Shown here: piece after piece, positions 1 to 11,235 of the stretch
Numbering within the stretch: the first letter of the stretch is position 1
Layout of the letters: the number at the start of each line of letters is the position of its first letter
Source: Trichobilharzia szidati
Taxonomy: Eukaryota > Platyhelminthes > Trematoda > Strigeidida > Schistosomatidae
Assembly (NCBI GenBank): GCA_944472155.2
Contig: OX235277.1
Span: 7,698,804-7,762,803 of the forward strand
Length of the DNA stretch: 64,000 nt
Reading direction: 5' to 3'
The notes under the pieces: generated by a model
Database searches by the model: none
Seen by the model: only the letters and a program-made list of their open reading frames with translations
Told to the model about the DNA's origin: nothing
Translations under genes and position numbers: made by a program

Positions 1-441
1 TGAATGAATGTGTTGTGATTGAATATATATTTTTAATAACGAAAGGAACTTGAAAGGAATCGGAAACCTGTGGGTGTTGGTTGGTTGGTGATGGGTAAGT
101 TTTGTATATGATGCTGATTACTAAATGTACTAGATCCAAGTACATGAATTAATATTGGAATTGTCTGTGTTGAAGCCAATGTTGGCAGCTACTCAGTAAG
201 TTGCAGAACGACCTAAGAAGTCGATTGGATACGAGGATCTGGTGAGTACATGAACTACCCTAATGTTGGAAGGTGAGACTTTAATTCGTAAGAATAACCT
301 ATCGGAGTGTGGTCTACAATCAGTGGGTGTGTTTGCTTTCTGTGAAGTTACTGGAATTTGAGAATTTGATTATTATTTAGGGGATGAACACTGTGACTGG
401 ATAAACGCAGTGCTTGTTTTCGTTTAAATAATCCTATTCCT
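1..441. other. no gene seen
   Basis: AT-rich sequence to the left of the Merlin element. I see no convincing ORF, RNA gene or match to the other repeats of the window. Confidence 0.5.
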
Positions 442-1430
442 GGCCAAGTTAAACTTTAGACACCAGTAACTACCAATCAGCGAACGACGTCAAATTATCC
501 AATGAGATTCACGAACGTAGTTCAATGTTGTACAGCGCTTGATTGATTTCAATGCGTGTCCTTACAAGGTTAAGTTTGCAATTCGAGAAGGGTAGTGTCT
601 TTCAGTATTGCCTAGACTTAGGCTTGCTTCGAAAGGAGAGAAGTTGTTTGTGTGGTGGTGTAATGACTCTAAAAAGCTATACTAGGTCAACTGATGGTTT
701 TGTACATCGTTGTGGAATATGCTGGAAGCGAGTTAGTATTAGAGAGGGTTATATTTCGTAGGAACTCTTTTTGCTAGGTCGCATCTCTCCCTATACCATA
801 TTTTATACATTTGTATGAGACAGTGTTGGTAAAGAAGAAATATAATCATGGTCGTCAGAGAGCAAACAACATTTGGGTTATCGGTTTATACGACACGTCC
901 CTTCCAAAAGGGTTTGTTGAAAGAATAGGAGATAGGAAGGCAAGCACTTTGATACCTATCATAACTCGACTTGCGAAAAGGGGATCAATTGTGCATACGG
1001 ACGAGTGGAAAGGCTCTGACTCATTGTCAGAGATATCTCTGGGTTACATTCAGCAGTGTGAACCACTCAAGTGATTTCGTGGATCCTGTTACTGGGACTC
1101 ATACGAATTCAATTGAAGGATTTTGGGGCGGGTTGAAAAATCGGATAAGGGCTATAAATGGATCCCAAAAGGATCTCATTTATAGTCATTTAGATGAATA
1201 TATGTACAGAATGTGGTGCGACTTTTCTGTTGACAGTCCGATGCTGAATTGGAAAATGTTTCTGTCCCATGTTCGCGAAAGATACCCATTGTAACCTTTT
1301 TATCCTATTTTTTATGCATTTTTCTATCAATATACATTACCACTTATCATAAACGCTTCATTCATGTGATTGGTCCGTTCAAGGTCGTTTGCTGATTGGT
1401 TGTTACTGGTGTCTAAAGTTTAACTTTGCC
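442..1430 (+). mobile_element. Merlin-type DNA transposon, degraded
   Basis: An element of about 989 bp bounded by terminal inverted repeats of about 47 bp (442-488 and 1,384-1,430). The ends read AAGTTAAACTTTAGACACCA on the plus strand and its complement at the right end, with a few mismatches. The interior carries pieces of an ISXO2-like transposase, the mark of the Merlin superfamily, which is known from schistosomes. I could not find the 8-9 bp target-site duplication expected for Merlin, so the ends may have eroded or lie slightly outside. A non-autonomous relative with similar ends lies at 57,901-58,646. Confidence 0.8.
543..1294 (+). pseudogene. ISXO2-like (Merlin) transposase, broken
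   Basis: Three pieces in three different frames. 543-761 (72 aa) carries a Cys-rich zinc-binding segment (CLCGG, then HRCGICW). 811-1,074 (87 aa) carries the start of the DDE fold, with KKKYNHGRQR and the second acidic residue in VHTDEWKG. 971-1,294 gives the end, with TGTHTNSIEGFWGGLKNRIR, where the Glu of NSIEGFW is the third catalytic residue. The residue before Glu in YETVLVKK is Tyr, where the family normally has the first catalytic Asp (IDE). The linker between the zinc segment and the catalytic core is very short, suggesting an internal deletion. Frameshifts plus the lost Asp mean this copy cannot be active. Confidence 0.8.
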
Positions 1431-2269
1431 AAGAGTTTCAATAAATGAGTGTTTTTTATTTCTAATCTTAATTGGCAAAACATTTGTTAACACGTTTAGA
1501 GGAATAATGAATGGAGAAATTGATAGGAAAGTATGTGTGTTATGTATGTTCCCATAGAAGCGTAGTCAGTGTGCGTCTACCATAGTGGATTACGACATCT
1601 AGAAATGATTGAGAAGCATAATGTCTTTGGTAGGTTTTATGTTTACTTTGTAAGTGGCTGTGAATATTGACGATTCAGTTGAGGTATTGTCGTAATAGAA
1701 CAAATACGTGTAAACGCTTTCATGGAGTTTTCGATAAATTTACTTCCTTTGTCTGCAAGGCGATTTTTTGTACGAAGAAAGTTGTCAGGATATCCACTCT
1801 CGGATTGTAATTCAAAAACAACGTTAAGTTGCTCACTAAGGTAGCAAGGAGACCAGCTACAGGAGATTACATTCAGTGGAAACTATTTTGAGTTAGCTAC
1901 GTGGCTTTAGGTGATGCGTGATAGAAGTAGGCAGCGTACGTGAATATATATATATATATATGTCCACATATATTAAACGTTGTGTAACTGGTGAAATCGT
2001 AGTTGCTACGCAGCTCACTAAGCAGTAGTGTTATAAACAATGTGTGTACAGTACAAGCATCTAGTTTAATTTGCATATCTAGCTGATAAACATTAAACAT
2101 TATTCCTGCATGTGGTGGGGTATTGCATGCATTTGAGATATTGATACGATATGTGATGAGTGTGATTGTGTGAGTCCTGTAATACACGCTAGTATCATGA
2201 TTATAGCAAGAAGAAGACGTGAAGCAGGATGATGAAGTGGCGTCATTGAAGTTTGTTAGTCGTGATTAG
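1431..2269. other. non-coding, no gene seen
   Basis: AT-rich sequence with no supported ORF. It contains an (AT)n run at 1,944-1,961. About 60 bp near 1,622-1,680 resembles the start of the repeat at 35,590, so part of this stretch may belong to repeat R. Confidence 0.4.
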
Positions 2270-5200
2270 ATAGATGCATGAGAGTGGTGTAAGTAACTTA
2301 ATATGCATAAAGTAGATATGCAAATACTGGAGTTATTGATGATGAAGATGATGAATGGGCACTAGTTAACACCAGATGTTTCAACGCCATCTTGGGTGGG
2401 AGTGAATAGAAGGTGCTTGTTAACTCATTTTCAAGTAAACAGTCTATATGATGATGATGATGACGGTGATTATGGCGGTTATGATAATGGCGCTACTTCA
2501 TATTAATAGATTAGCGATGTAGCTATTGAGTCCTGAGTTACAATCCTGACATGTACTTGTAATACAGACTTGGCATTTAGCAATACACACAGACGTGCAG
2601 CTTGTTAAATAAGCTGACTCTAGGGTGTCGAACAACATCTTGTTACACTTATTGTTATTTAGTATTCGACTTGTTGTTACATCCTACTTAGTTTTCATAC
2701 GTGCTAGTGTATAGAAACAGACGGAGAATCCTTGTGATGGAACAAGGGACAGTCCCATAATACTTACCGTTGTAAGTCTCTGTTGCATCAACTACACTGT
2801 GAATATGCACTAATCCAACTTCACATATGACAATAGCCCATAGTAAAGTGATGCATTGAAGAATTCCAGAAGAAGTGGTAGTTAGTTAATAGTGAGCAGC
2901 ATATTAAGCATTTCCGTAATAACTGAACTGAATTGAATAAACCCCGTCGCTACTTTGTCATGTCTGTGAGCCTGTTAATTACTATAACGATAATCAACTC
3001 GACTGCTACTCTACTACGTCTATTTATCCGTTGTGCCTTCTTATTCACTGAGCTAAGGAAATGTCAAAAGACAAAGGCTGGCTGGCTGGCTGGTCTGTGA
3101 CTGTCAGATATTGATTGTATTATGTTCATCTATGAGGAAACAGAACATCATAGTTATATATTTAATCTATCACAACAATGCAGTTGTCTGACAACCGTGA
3201 AAATGGACTGTTCTTATTGGCGGGAAATGGCGATCCGACAGAGACGAAGGTGAGACAGAAGACGATGAATTGATGTCACACATTAAATCACAGTATGCGT
3301 TATAGAAATGATCGATCGATATAGTAAGTCCATGGGAAGATGGATCACACGATTCATGAAAAAGGATGATCTACTATGCTATTTTATGCTGGATCCTGTC
3401 ATTAATTTCATTAATAAGCCGAATAAAATTCTGATGAAGTGTACTAGCGTTAGTTAGTTTGACCTATTGACATTTCCGCTAACCTGCATATTCGACTACC
3501 TCCATATACCATAAAAAGTGAAGTACATGAAGTTATGAAAGCCAATTTTACATATTAGTAGTATGCAGAGTGAATACATTAGATTCTTCGTGTATTAATT
3601 AATACTGAGTAAAATTCTCGTGGAAATAAAAGTATGTGTAGTCGACAGTTGAGTTTTCATATATTGACGCTGTATGCGCATAAACAGACGTGATATGCTT
3701 TCCGTTATTAGGCAAACTACCCGAGGATTGGAAGAAAGGATAATTATTCAAACTAGCAAAGAAAGGAGACCTAAGTCAATGCAAGAACTGGCGCGGAATT
3801 ATGCTCCTGTCTATCCCAAGCAAAATACTAAGCCGCATCATCCTGGAGAGAATCAAACAAACCACCCTGGATGAAAAAATTCGATTGGAACAGGCTGGAT
3901 TCAGGAGAAACAAGTCATGCTTTGATCAGATCACCACATTACGGATCATGATTAAACAAAGCTTGGAATGGCAGTCACCTCTCCACCTCACTCAACTTCA
4001 TCGACTTTGAAAAGGCCTTCGATAGCGTCGATCGAGAGGTGCTTTCGCAACTACTTCGCTACTACGGGGTGCCACCGACAATTATACATCTGATCTAACA
4101 GCTGTACGACAATGCTGCTGCATGCCAAGTAATCCACAACGGGAAGCTCACGGAATCCTTCGAAGTGAGGACAGGAGTAAGACAAGCTGGCTGCCTACAA
4201 TCGCCAATGATTTTACTGATTGCAGTAGACTGGATAATGCGACAGACACACAGCGGGCAATGAGGAAACAGGCATAAAATGCACTCACACAAAAAGAGAC
4301 TTGGAGGACCCGGACTTCGCCGATGATATATGTCTGATTTCCCACAAACTGGAAGATATGCAAGTGAAAAGCAACAAGTTGGCTTTAGAAGAAGCATCAA
4401 AGATAGGAGGGACTTCAGGTGAACATAGAGAAGACAGAGTTAGGTGATGAAGATTAATGGACAAGAACAACAACAACAGACAACGATCAGCATAAATGGG
4501 AGGAACCTGAAAGAAACAACATCCTCTACCTACCCGGGAAGCATCGTTTCAACTACAGGCCGGTGGAACTGACGAGGATATCAAAGCAAGAATTGGAAAA
4601 GCAGGACAACGTTTCACTACTCTCAAGTCTGTGTGGAGGTCAACAGCACTCTGCTCGAAAATGAAAATAAGATCCGGATTTTCAACTCCAATAAGAAGTC
4701 AGTCAGTGCTACTATGCAGATGAATCAGAGACTTGGCGCCGCGTCATAAAGAGCATCTCAAACAAACTACAGACCTTCATTAACAGTTGTCTTCGCTCAA
4801 TACTCAAGATCAGATGGCTGGTCAGAAAAAATCAACAACAGGGATCTCTAGCAATGAGCGAACCAACCCAGCAGGAACCGATTTTGAAACAAATAGGCAG
4901 GAAGAAATGGAGATGGATTGGCCATACTCTGAGGAAACCATCAAGTGACATCACTAGACAAGCCATTGCTCGAGTGGAACCCGAAAGGGAAGCGGCGAGT
5001 TGGTCGTCAGTGCAAGGGTGACTTGGAGGAAGTTATGTGAAGAGGAGATGAGAACGTGTGGGCAGACTTGGAGCCAGGTGAAAGCTCTAGCAGAGAACCG
5101 AACGCAATGGAGACGCACGGCTGAAATCCTATGTTCCTCTAGTAACTAAAGGAAACAATAATAATACGCAAATTCGAAGACAATCTTTAAATCAACCTTA

Positions 5201-6520
5201 ATGTTTCAGGGCACCAATCTCTTATCGAGATCACTTGCACATTCACTTCACATTAATTGATTCCTCAATTAAGTTTACTTTATGGGGAATGTTACGAATG
5301 TACAACATGGAAATTAATCAATCCACAATCTCTCTCCTTGAGTAATGTCAGTAGCGAAGATGGTTTTGTGAATCCTACAGAAATTACATTTGCATGTTTA
5401 GTAAAGTATAGGCGTCAAATATGGAGGTGAACATGGTTCAACTGTAAACAGTTATGCACAGTGTGTTGTTAAGTTAACAGCACAGAGAAACACCTAAAAT
5501 ATTCTAAGATACTCGGTTAGACATACGTGATGTGTTGATGAGGATGACAGTGTCAAAAGATGCAACGTAGACATTGAATCGTGATACTACATCATCTGTA
5601 CTGTTTCATGTGTATGGGTGGAAATTTCAGGAGAAATTCATCTCCACTAATGGTGATGAAAAATATTGGAGCATCAGGCATACAGTATCAGTGGAAACGG
5701 TAAACACAGACAGTGTATTGATAATAATAATGATAATAGAGCTGACTAGATTTAGTTCTCATAATGAACACAATCCATGTGTATACTAATACCACACACT
5801 GAGTTAATACATTAGGTGATACAGTGAGGAAAATGAAACGAGTAATTGCCTTCTCCACTGCACTGCAACACACTACACTACACTTGCAACAGTCATGAGA
5901 ACCACCAACATCTGTTAGAGTATCAGTCAGCTAAGCACACCATGACAGAACACTAATAAAGTTGAGATTTTCTTATACACTGAATCCACATAACCCATCT
6001 GACACCCTCACCAATCGGTGGAAATATTTCTTAAATCCACTCAGAGAAAACCTTCCAACTTACGATAATTACTGTCCAAACACATTGTAAGTACGGTGAA
6101 AGACGCATAACATCATAATAAATTCTGTTCCCACAGAAGGTTCTGTTTGCATTTACAGGTCATCTCCATGTACTGATAGCATTCATTTATTAAACAGTAT
6201 TGCGCTTCACACGAAAACAGGCTGCATTGTTATCGTCAGACGTGAAGTCTTCATTGCGTGATGATACTATTCCGAATGGTGCAGCTTCTACATCAATTAG
6301 ACTATTTGTGTAGATGACATTGCCTTCCAACTATCCCGTCTTGCTCATTGTAGCAATATTTTGAAACAGTTCGCCTGAAACAACAATCATTGCAACCAAT
6401 ATGCTAGGAGTGTGTGACAGTCAGATCACATGATGGGGACACCAACTCGACTAGTCAGGAAATGAGAATTCCTATCCATCCAGAAAACATATAACACAAA
6501 TTTGTGAAGACTGATTCAAA
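2270..6520 (+). repeat. unclassified long repeat R, copy 1
   Basis: A long non-coding repeat. Its reverse complement can be followed, clearly diverged, through 21,840-25,730. Matching landmarks: the 5,680-5,860 block ending in GCCTTCTCCACTGCACTGCA pairs with about 24,070-24,180; the start near 2,275-2,345 (TTTGCATATCTACTTTATG on the minus strand) pairs with about 25,690; 3,360-3,620 pairs with 24,760-25,020; 6,380-6,460 pairs with both flanks of the palindrome in copy 2. It is interrupted by a dead RTE (3,673-5,163); sequence on both sides of that insertion is contiguous in copy 2. It holds short (ATG)n at 2,448-2,463 and (GGCT)n at 3,076-3,093. No protein is evident, so it may be an old transposon or a duplicated host segment. 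Confidence 0.6.
3673..5163 (+). mobile_element. RTE-type LINE fragment, dead, inserted in repeat R
   Basis: Degenerate reverse transcriptase and C-terminal region of the same RTE family as 48,560-49,770. Recognisable pieces: QAGFRRNKSCFDQITTLRI near 3,880-3,950; the A motif as FEKAFDSVDREV across 4,005-4,040 in a shifted frame; and the conserved 3' end with a WRWIGHTL-type segment near 4,900-4,930. Many stops and frameshifts. The 3' end runs to an AATAATAATA tail near 5,150. The 5' end is truncated inside the RT domain. Repeat R copy 2 at about 24,700 is contiguous across this point and serves as an empty site. Confidence 0.75.
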
Positions 6521-7157
6521 AGGAGGACTTACGAAGCGAAATTTCATTAAGCATGACTGGTAAGTCCAGTCCTTGTTTCAATGGACAAATTTCAAGCTTA
6601 GCATAAAGCTAAACAAGAAAGCAGTCTGCGGAAATTTGAGTCAATGGAAAACCCATGTGAAAACCATCGATTTGTCTCTAATAAGGATTGTTGAATGTGA
6701 AGTGTACACTAATCATTCATAGTGCATTCATCTTACAATCAGGTCTTTCAGACAGATAATTGGAATTCTGATGTCGAACTGCTTTTCCAGTATCTGTTGA
6801 CATATGAATTCCACAGTCTCCATATAAGTGTTCCGTCCATGTGTGAATAGTGATGTGACATGTAAGGATAGCATTTGCTTCCCATTCACACTGGCCACAT
6901 GTAGGTTGTAAATGAATTGAAAGCCATTGCTAACAAGATGACTTACGACATCCTTGTGTGATGGTGTGAAGAGTTAACCTAGCCACTTTGTCACTCCACA
7001 GTAGGTGGAATTAGACATATGTAGGATTGAGCGAAGAGGTAAATCAATCAGAGGCGCTAAGCCAGAAGAAGATCAAATTGAAAACTGAAGAATTTAGTAG
7101 ATTCGGTCGCTTACTAATGAGTTGAACTGATTAAGTGAAAATCAAAATGAAATTTGA
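6521..7157. other. no gene seen
   Basis: About 640 bp with no coding signal or repeat match that I can support. Confidence 0.4.
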
Positions 7158-7650
7158 GTGGAATTTTATGCAACAGAACAAAACAAACCACTAAAGCAAA
7201 TGAACATATTCATGGCTCATGTTGAACAGACACGAATGAAATCGGAAATAGAGCGAAGCGTCTATTACTGCATGTATCTCGACGAAAATAATATGGATAA
7301 CGCATCCATGATGTCTGAAGACGTCAATGTAACTCACACTCACATAACATTTACAATGGATCGTGAAGGTGACAATCAATTGTACTTACTAGATGTCAAC
7401 ATGACAAGAAGAGATGATGGGGTGACTGGAAAATTCATGTACAGGATAGAAACTTGGACTGGCCAACGCTTGAATAATCACAGGTTTTGCCCAATTGCAG
7501 CCCAAATCGGAGCCTGACGAGAACGTTGTTCAGTAGAGCTAGGGCTTTGTGGTTGGAAGATGAGATCGAAGACGAACTCACAATCATCGAAAGGAGGCTT
7601 ATCAACAATGGATACCCTAGAAAGACAGCTAGCCAGCTATCTTTGATCAA
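7158..7650 (+). pseudogene. Penelope-like element RT fragment (PLE-A type)
   Basis: A 119-codon ORF followed by out-of-frame remnants, related to the middle of the PLE ORF at 32,469-34,127. Shared stretches are IFMAHVEQTRMKSEIER and the later FMYRIETWTGQRLNNHRFCP, equivalent to IFMAHLEQTRMK and ETWTGQYLNYHSFCP. The catalytic YVDD segment has been replaced by YLDENNMD, so the copy is non-functional. It is 5' and 3' truncated and lacks the GIY-YIG part. Confidence 0.8.
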
Positions 7651-7825
7651 TACTGTTGTTTAAATACTTCCTGTTGCTTATTAATATTTATTATATGAAT
7701 TACAAATAGTTCTGCCAAATACAAATTCCCAGATTCATCCCTCTCCGTGTTGTTGCTTGATTTCCTGTAATTCTGTCATTACGAAATACTACTATTACAA
7801 ATAATTATCACATTTTGACATCGCT

Positions 7826-8202
7826 ATGGAATTAAATAATCTTGGAAAGTTTCCTATGAATAGTTCGCCGCGGGAATTCGCCGATTATCTTGAATGCTTT
7901 GACTCATGGTGCATGTCGAAGAATGTTCGCGATGACAAAATTTCAGCTCATTTTATTACTGCTATTGCGCAAGATGCGAACAGCCTAGTGGAAACTCTGT
8001 CATTTCCAGATAAACCAATTTCTCTGTCATAAGATAAATTCCGTGAACTTCTAACAGACCAATCACTTCCACATAAGAAATTTCAAAACACGAGAGAGGG
8101 CTCAGTTCAACAAACGTGTTCGTGCTCCTAACCAGAAGACTAGAGACTTTATTCTTCAGCTTCAGATACAAGCTTCAAAGTGGAACTTTGGAGGTCAGTT
8201 GC
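7826..8202 (+). pseudogene. LTR-retrotransposon gag fragment
   Basis: A 68-codon ORF from MELNNLGKFPMNSSPREFADYL (only the first part is cited as a motif: FADYLECFDSWC), followed after a stop by in-family sequence with a frameshift (HFNKRVRAPNQKTRDFILQL). The arrangement of Trp/Phe-rich helices, a run such as HFITAIAQDANSLVETL and a following REL-type segment is typical of Gypsy-like gag capsid regions. The assembly gap cuts it at 8,202. Family assignment rests on general resemblance only. Confidence 0.55.
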
Positions 8203-8699
8203 NNNNNNNNNNNNNNNNNNNNNNNNNNNNNNNNNNNNNNNNNNNNNNNNNNNNNNNNNNNNNNNNNNNNNNNNNNNNNNNNNNNNNNNNNNNNNNNNNN
8301 NNNNNNNNNNNNNNNNNNNNNNNNNNNNNNNNNNNNNNNNNNNNNNNNNNNNNNNNNNNNNNNNNNNNNNNNNNNNNNNNNNNNNNNNNNNNNNNNNNNN
8401 NNNNNNNNNNNNNNNNNNNNNNNNNNNNNNNNNNNNNNNNNNNNNNNNNNNNNNNNNNNNNNNNNNNNNNNNNNNNNNNNNNNNNNNNNNNNNNNNNNNN
8501 NNNNNNNNNNNNNNNNNNNNNNNNNNNNNNNNNNNNNNNNNNNNNNNNNNNNNNNNNNNNNNNNNNNNNNNNNNNNNNNNNNNNNNNNNNNNNNNNNNNN
8601 NNNNNNNNNNNNNNNNNNNNNNNNNNNNNNNNNNNNNNNNNNNNNNNNNNNNNNNNNNNNNNNNNNNNNNNNNNNNNNNNNNNNNNNNNNNNNNNNNNN
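8203..8699. other. assembly gap
   Basis: 497 unknown bases. Any ORF drawn through this run is an artefact. Confidence 1.
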
Positions 8700-9150
8700 G
8701 TCTGTCTTGCACTCACGATCTTGCGTTGCTTTGACATCCTCATCCGTGCCGCCCTTCTCTATTTGAAGTTATGCTCCCAAGGTAAGAGAAAAACGTGAAT
8801 TCCTTTATATTTTTGTCACTGATGGTGATTGGTATTTGTAGGTTATCAGGTACCTTCATCACTTCAATATTCAACTGAACTGCTATCTTCGCTGTCTCCC
8901 CTACCAACTTGTTGGTTTTCGTGTATAAATCCTCGAGTTTATGATCACGACAGATGAACCATACACGAAATCTAGATCTCCTAGGGTCTGTTTTTCAGTC
9001 CAACGTAAATTTGTCTTCTCATCCGCTGTGGTCTCTCACATGATCCAGTCAACCAGAGGCAGGATGATAGATACACGCATGATTTTATTTTCCTGCATCA
9101 CGCCTGTTCTGGGCGGAGTTTTCCATTCGTGGTACATTGCAGTCTCCCAA
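8700..9150 (-). mobile_element. RTE-type LINE fragment
   Basis: On the minus strand, 8,945 to 8,750 translates to a segment starting HKLEDLYTKTNKLVGETAK and continuing to FSYLGSITSN, parallel to HKIEDLQAENDKLVEEAAK and FTCLGSVVST in the RTE copy at 48,560-49,770. Further upstream (about 9,060-9,120) a DWIM segment and a remnant of the GVRQGC block can be followed with stops. The RT core is thus present but broken. The relationship fades beyond about 9,150. Confidence 0.7.
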
Positions 9151-9727
9151 GGATGATGCTTGGAGATAACTTAAGCATGATTCCGCACCAGTTACTGAAT
9201 AGGCTCAGGATGTCCTCCCTTAGCAATTTCAGAAAGTAACATTTATTCCAATCAGCAAGTACCCTTCTTTCCACACCTTTTGCAACTGTGGCATGATCAT
9301 ATCTTGAAGTAAATCCGCTCTCTCTGTAATTAAGTCGGTCTGCCCTATGCACCATGATGTCTTGATAGTTAACTTTTACATCGCTGATTTCAAATGTTAG
9401 CCTTGATTCCGTGATTGAGATGAAATCCAGATATTACGAGTGAACCATGCTATCCAGCTCAGTGTATTTATTCGATGGATTACCGGCTTTAGTTTAGAAA
9501 ACCATTAGTTCATTTTGCTGCTTCTACATTCTACGCATGCAGGTTTTGGGAATTATCAAACTTCGAACTGTAGTGCTCAAAAACACTTAGTAATTAGGTT
9601 TTCCCCATTATTACTGCTCTGCACTTAACTCCAGGACAGCAGACTGTCATTTGATAAGGTTTACTAGACACAAGTCTGCACAGATGTAGATGTTCGTTCA
9701 TTTAAGAGTATGAGCACTTATAATATA
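9151..9727. other. no gene seen
   Basis: No supported coding region. Part of it may be further eroded RTE sequence on the minus strand, but I cannot align it convincingly. Confidence 0.35.
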
Positions 9728-11231
9728 TATAAATAAATAAATAAATTTATTCTCATAGTACAGTACATGAGGGACGCCAGTTTACAGGCATCATCAAATT
9801 GTTACAGAAATAGAACCATATAATTCAATCACAATTTACAGGCAGTAGCAAGATATGCTTTACATGTTCGCTGGAGATTATACATACACTTAATAAATGT
9901 TAATTCCAGTAGTATAAAACAGCCTTTTCACTTATATACAATCATTTCTGTGCAAAGTTGGAAAAATCTGCTAGATTGTCAGTGAGTGCAACACAACAGG
10001 AAATACAGGAGTATTGTCTTCGCATTAACAAAAAAACCAGGTCTTTGGTGGATGGATTATAAGTGCCTGGGAAAAAAATAAAGCTTGAAGTAAATATTCA
10101 TACATAACTTCGTTGTGTGCAGAGTCCTCGAATTATAGTTCATCGATGTGTTATTTTGAAATCAGTGATGTGTTTATCTCATTTGATCTGCAATGTCATT
10201 GTTGGGAGTAAGTACATAAGCTTCGGACGCATTAATTAATGGATTTCTACTGCTTGTGGGTATTTTCTTAGCGTGAGGAAGGTTTATGAGTTTCAGCTGT
10301 TCCGACAGGAGTTGAGAATATTAACTGCTCAGCAACATTATGGGTATAAGTTCATCACATTATCTAAGGAAAGTTGGGTTGCAGTTGGTGAGGGACATAT
10401 GGTGCCCAACGAGCGTTCATCTGTCCATGTGATGTTGTGGTGAGTTATACCTTTTTCATGTTGTCGGTTTATGTCCATTTTATTCCACTTATTGTGTTGG
10501 GTAGTAGTTTTACAAACGAGATTTCTTGTCTGTTTGAGGATACGTATCTTAACCGTTAATGTTTTATCTAGAATTATAAATATAGGCAAAAAACAACAGG
10601 TGTAGTATTTAAGCTTATACATTAAACGGACCTATAATTTCGGAGGCTCTCAGATAGGAACTAGAACTACTATCGTTTGCAAACTCTTGTAGTTTGTCAT
10701 TAAGCACCTTTTTGAAGGAGGCCAATGTACTTGCTTGACGCATTTCCATTGGCAGTTTATTCCATATCTGTGCAAACCTAATCAAGTAAAACTTTTGCCT
10801 GGTGGCTGTTTTACATTGTTCGATAGCTACTGTACCCTTAGTGTGTCTTAGTTTGTAGCCTTTGTCATCTGAAAGTCGAGTGCCATTAGTAGAGGTAAAA
10901 ACTAAGTGGTTTAGAAGCTTATAGTAAAGTGTCAAGTTTAGTCTCAGGCGTCTTAGCCATAGTGTTTCTAGTCCTAGGGTATCACATCTAGTGGAGTAGT
11001 TCGTACCATTTTCAGTTCCGAGTAATTTTAACGTGAAGTACCTCTGCACTCCCTCGACTTTCAATTTGTCCTCTATGCGTATGCTACTATACATGAATGA
11101 ACAGTAATCAAATAAAGGACGCACACAAACCTTGTACAACAGAATTCTAGACTCATTTCTGTAGAAGTTCCTGAGTAGAAAGCCGATAAGTCTGCGTGAC
11201 TTTGACACTTGTTTGGAGATATGTTCAGAAA
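9728..11231 (-). mobile_element. CR1-A LINE, 5'-truncated copy
   Basis: A 1.5 kb copy of the 3' end of the CR1 element that follows it, nearly identical over its length (about a dozen differences by eye, for example near 9,870, 9,893, 10,250 and 10,288). It contains the last ~200 codons of the RT protein (10,622-11,235, from SEHISKQVSKSRRLIGFLL onward) and the whole 3' UTR. It ends on the minus strand in an (AAAT)n-like tail at 9,728-9,748. Its 5' truncation point abuts the tail of the full-length copy directly, so the two stand head to tail. Confidence 0.9.
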
Positions 11232-11235
11232 ATAA
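10622..11235 (-). pseudogene. C-terminal part of CR1-A RT protein
   Basis: Open for about 200 codons, the same frame and nearly the same residues as the C-terminus of the ORF at 12,124-14,946. The first residues of the apparent ORF (up to about 11,277) are read through the tail of the neighbouring element and are not real. No catalytic RT motif is included, so it encodes nothing functional. Confidence 0.85.

Noticed and set aside
5574..5873. ORFs of 61-71 codons in repeat R
   Set aside because: They are not conserved in copy 2 (frames are broken there) and show no motif.
8116..8798. Several ORFs of 180-216 codons on both strands
   Set aside because: They run through the 497 bp assembly gap and consist almost entirely of unknown residues.
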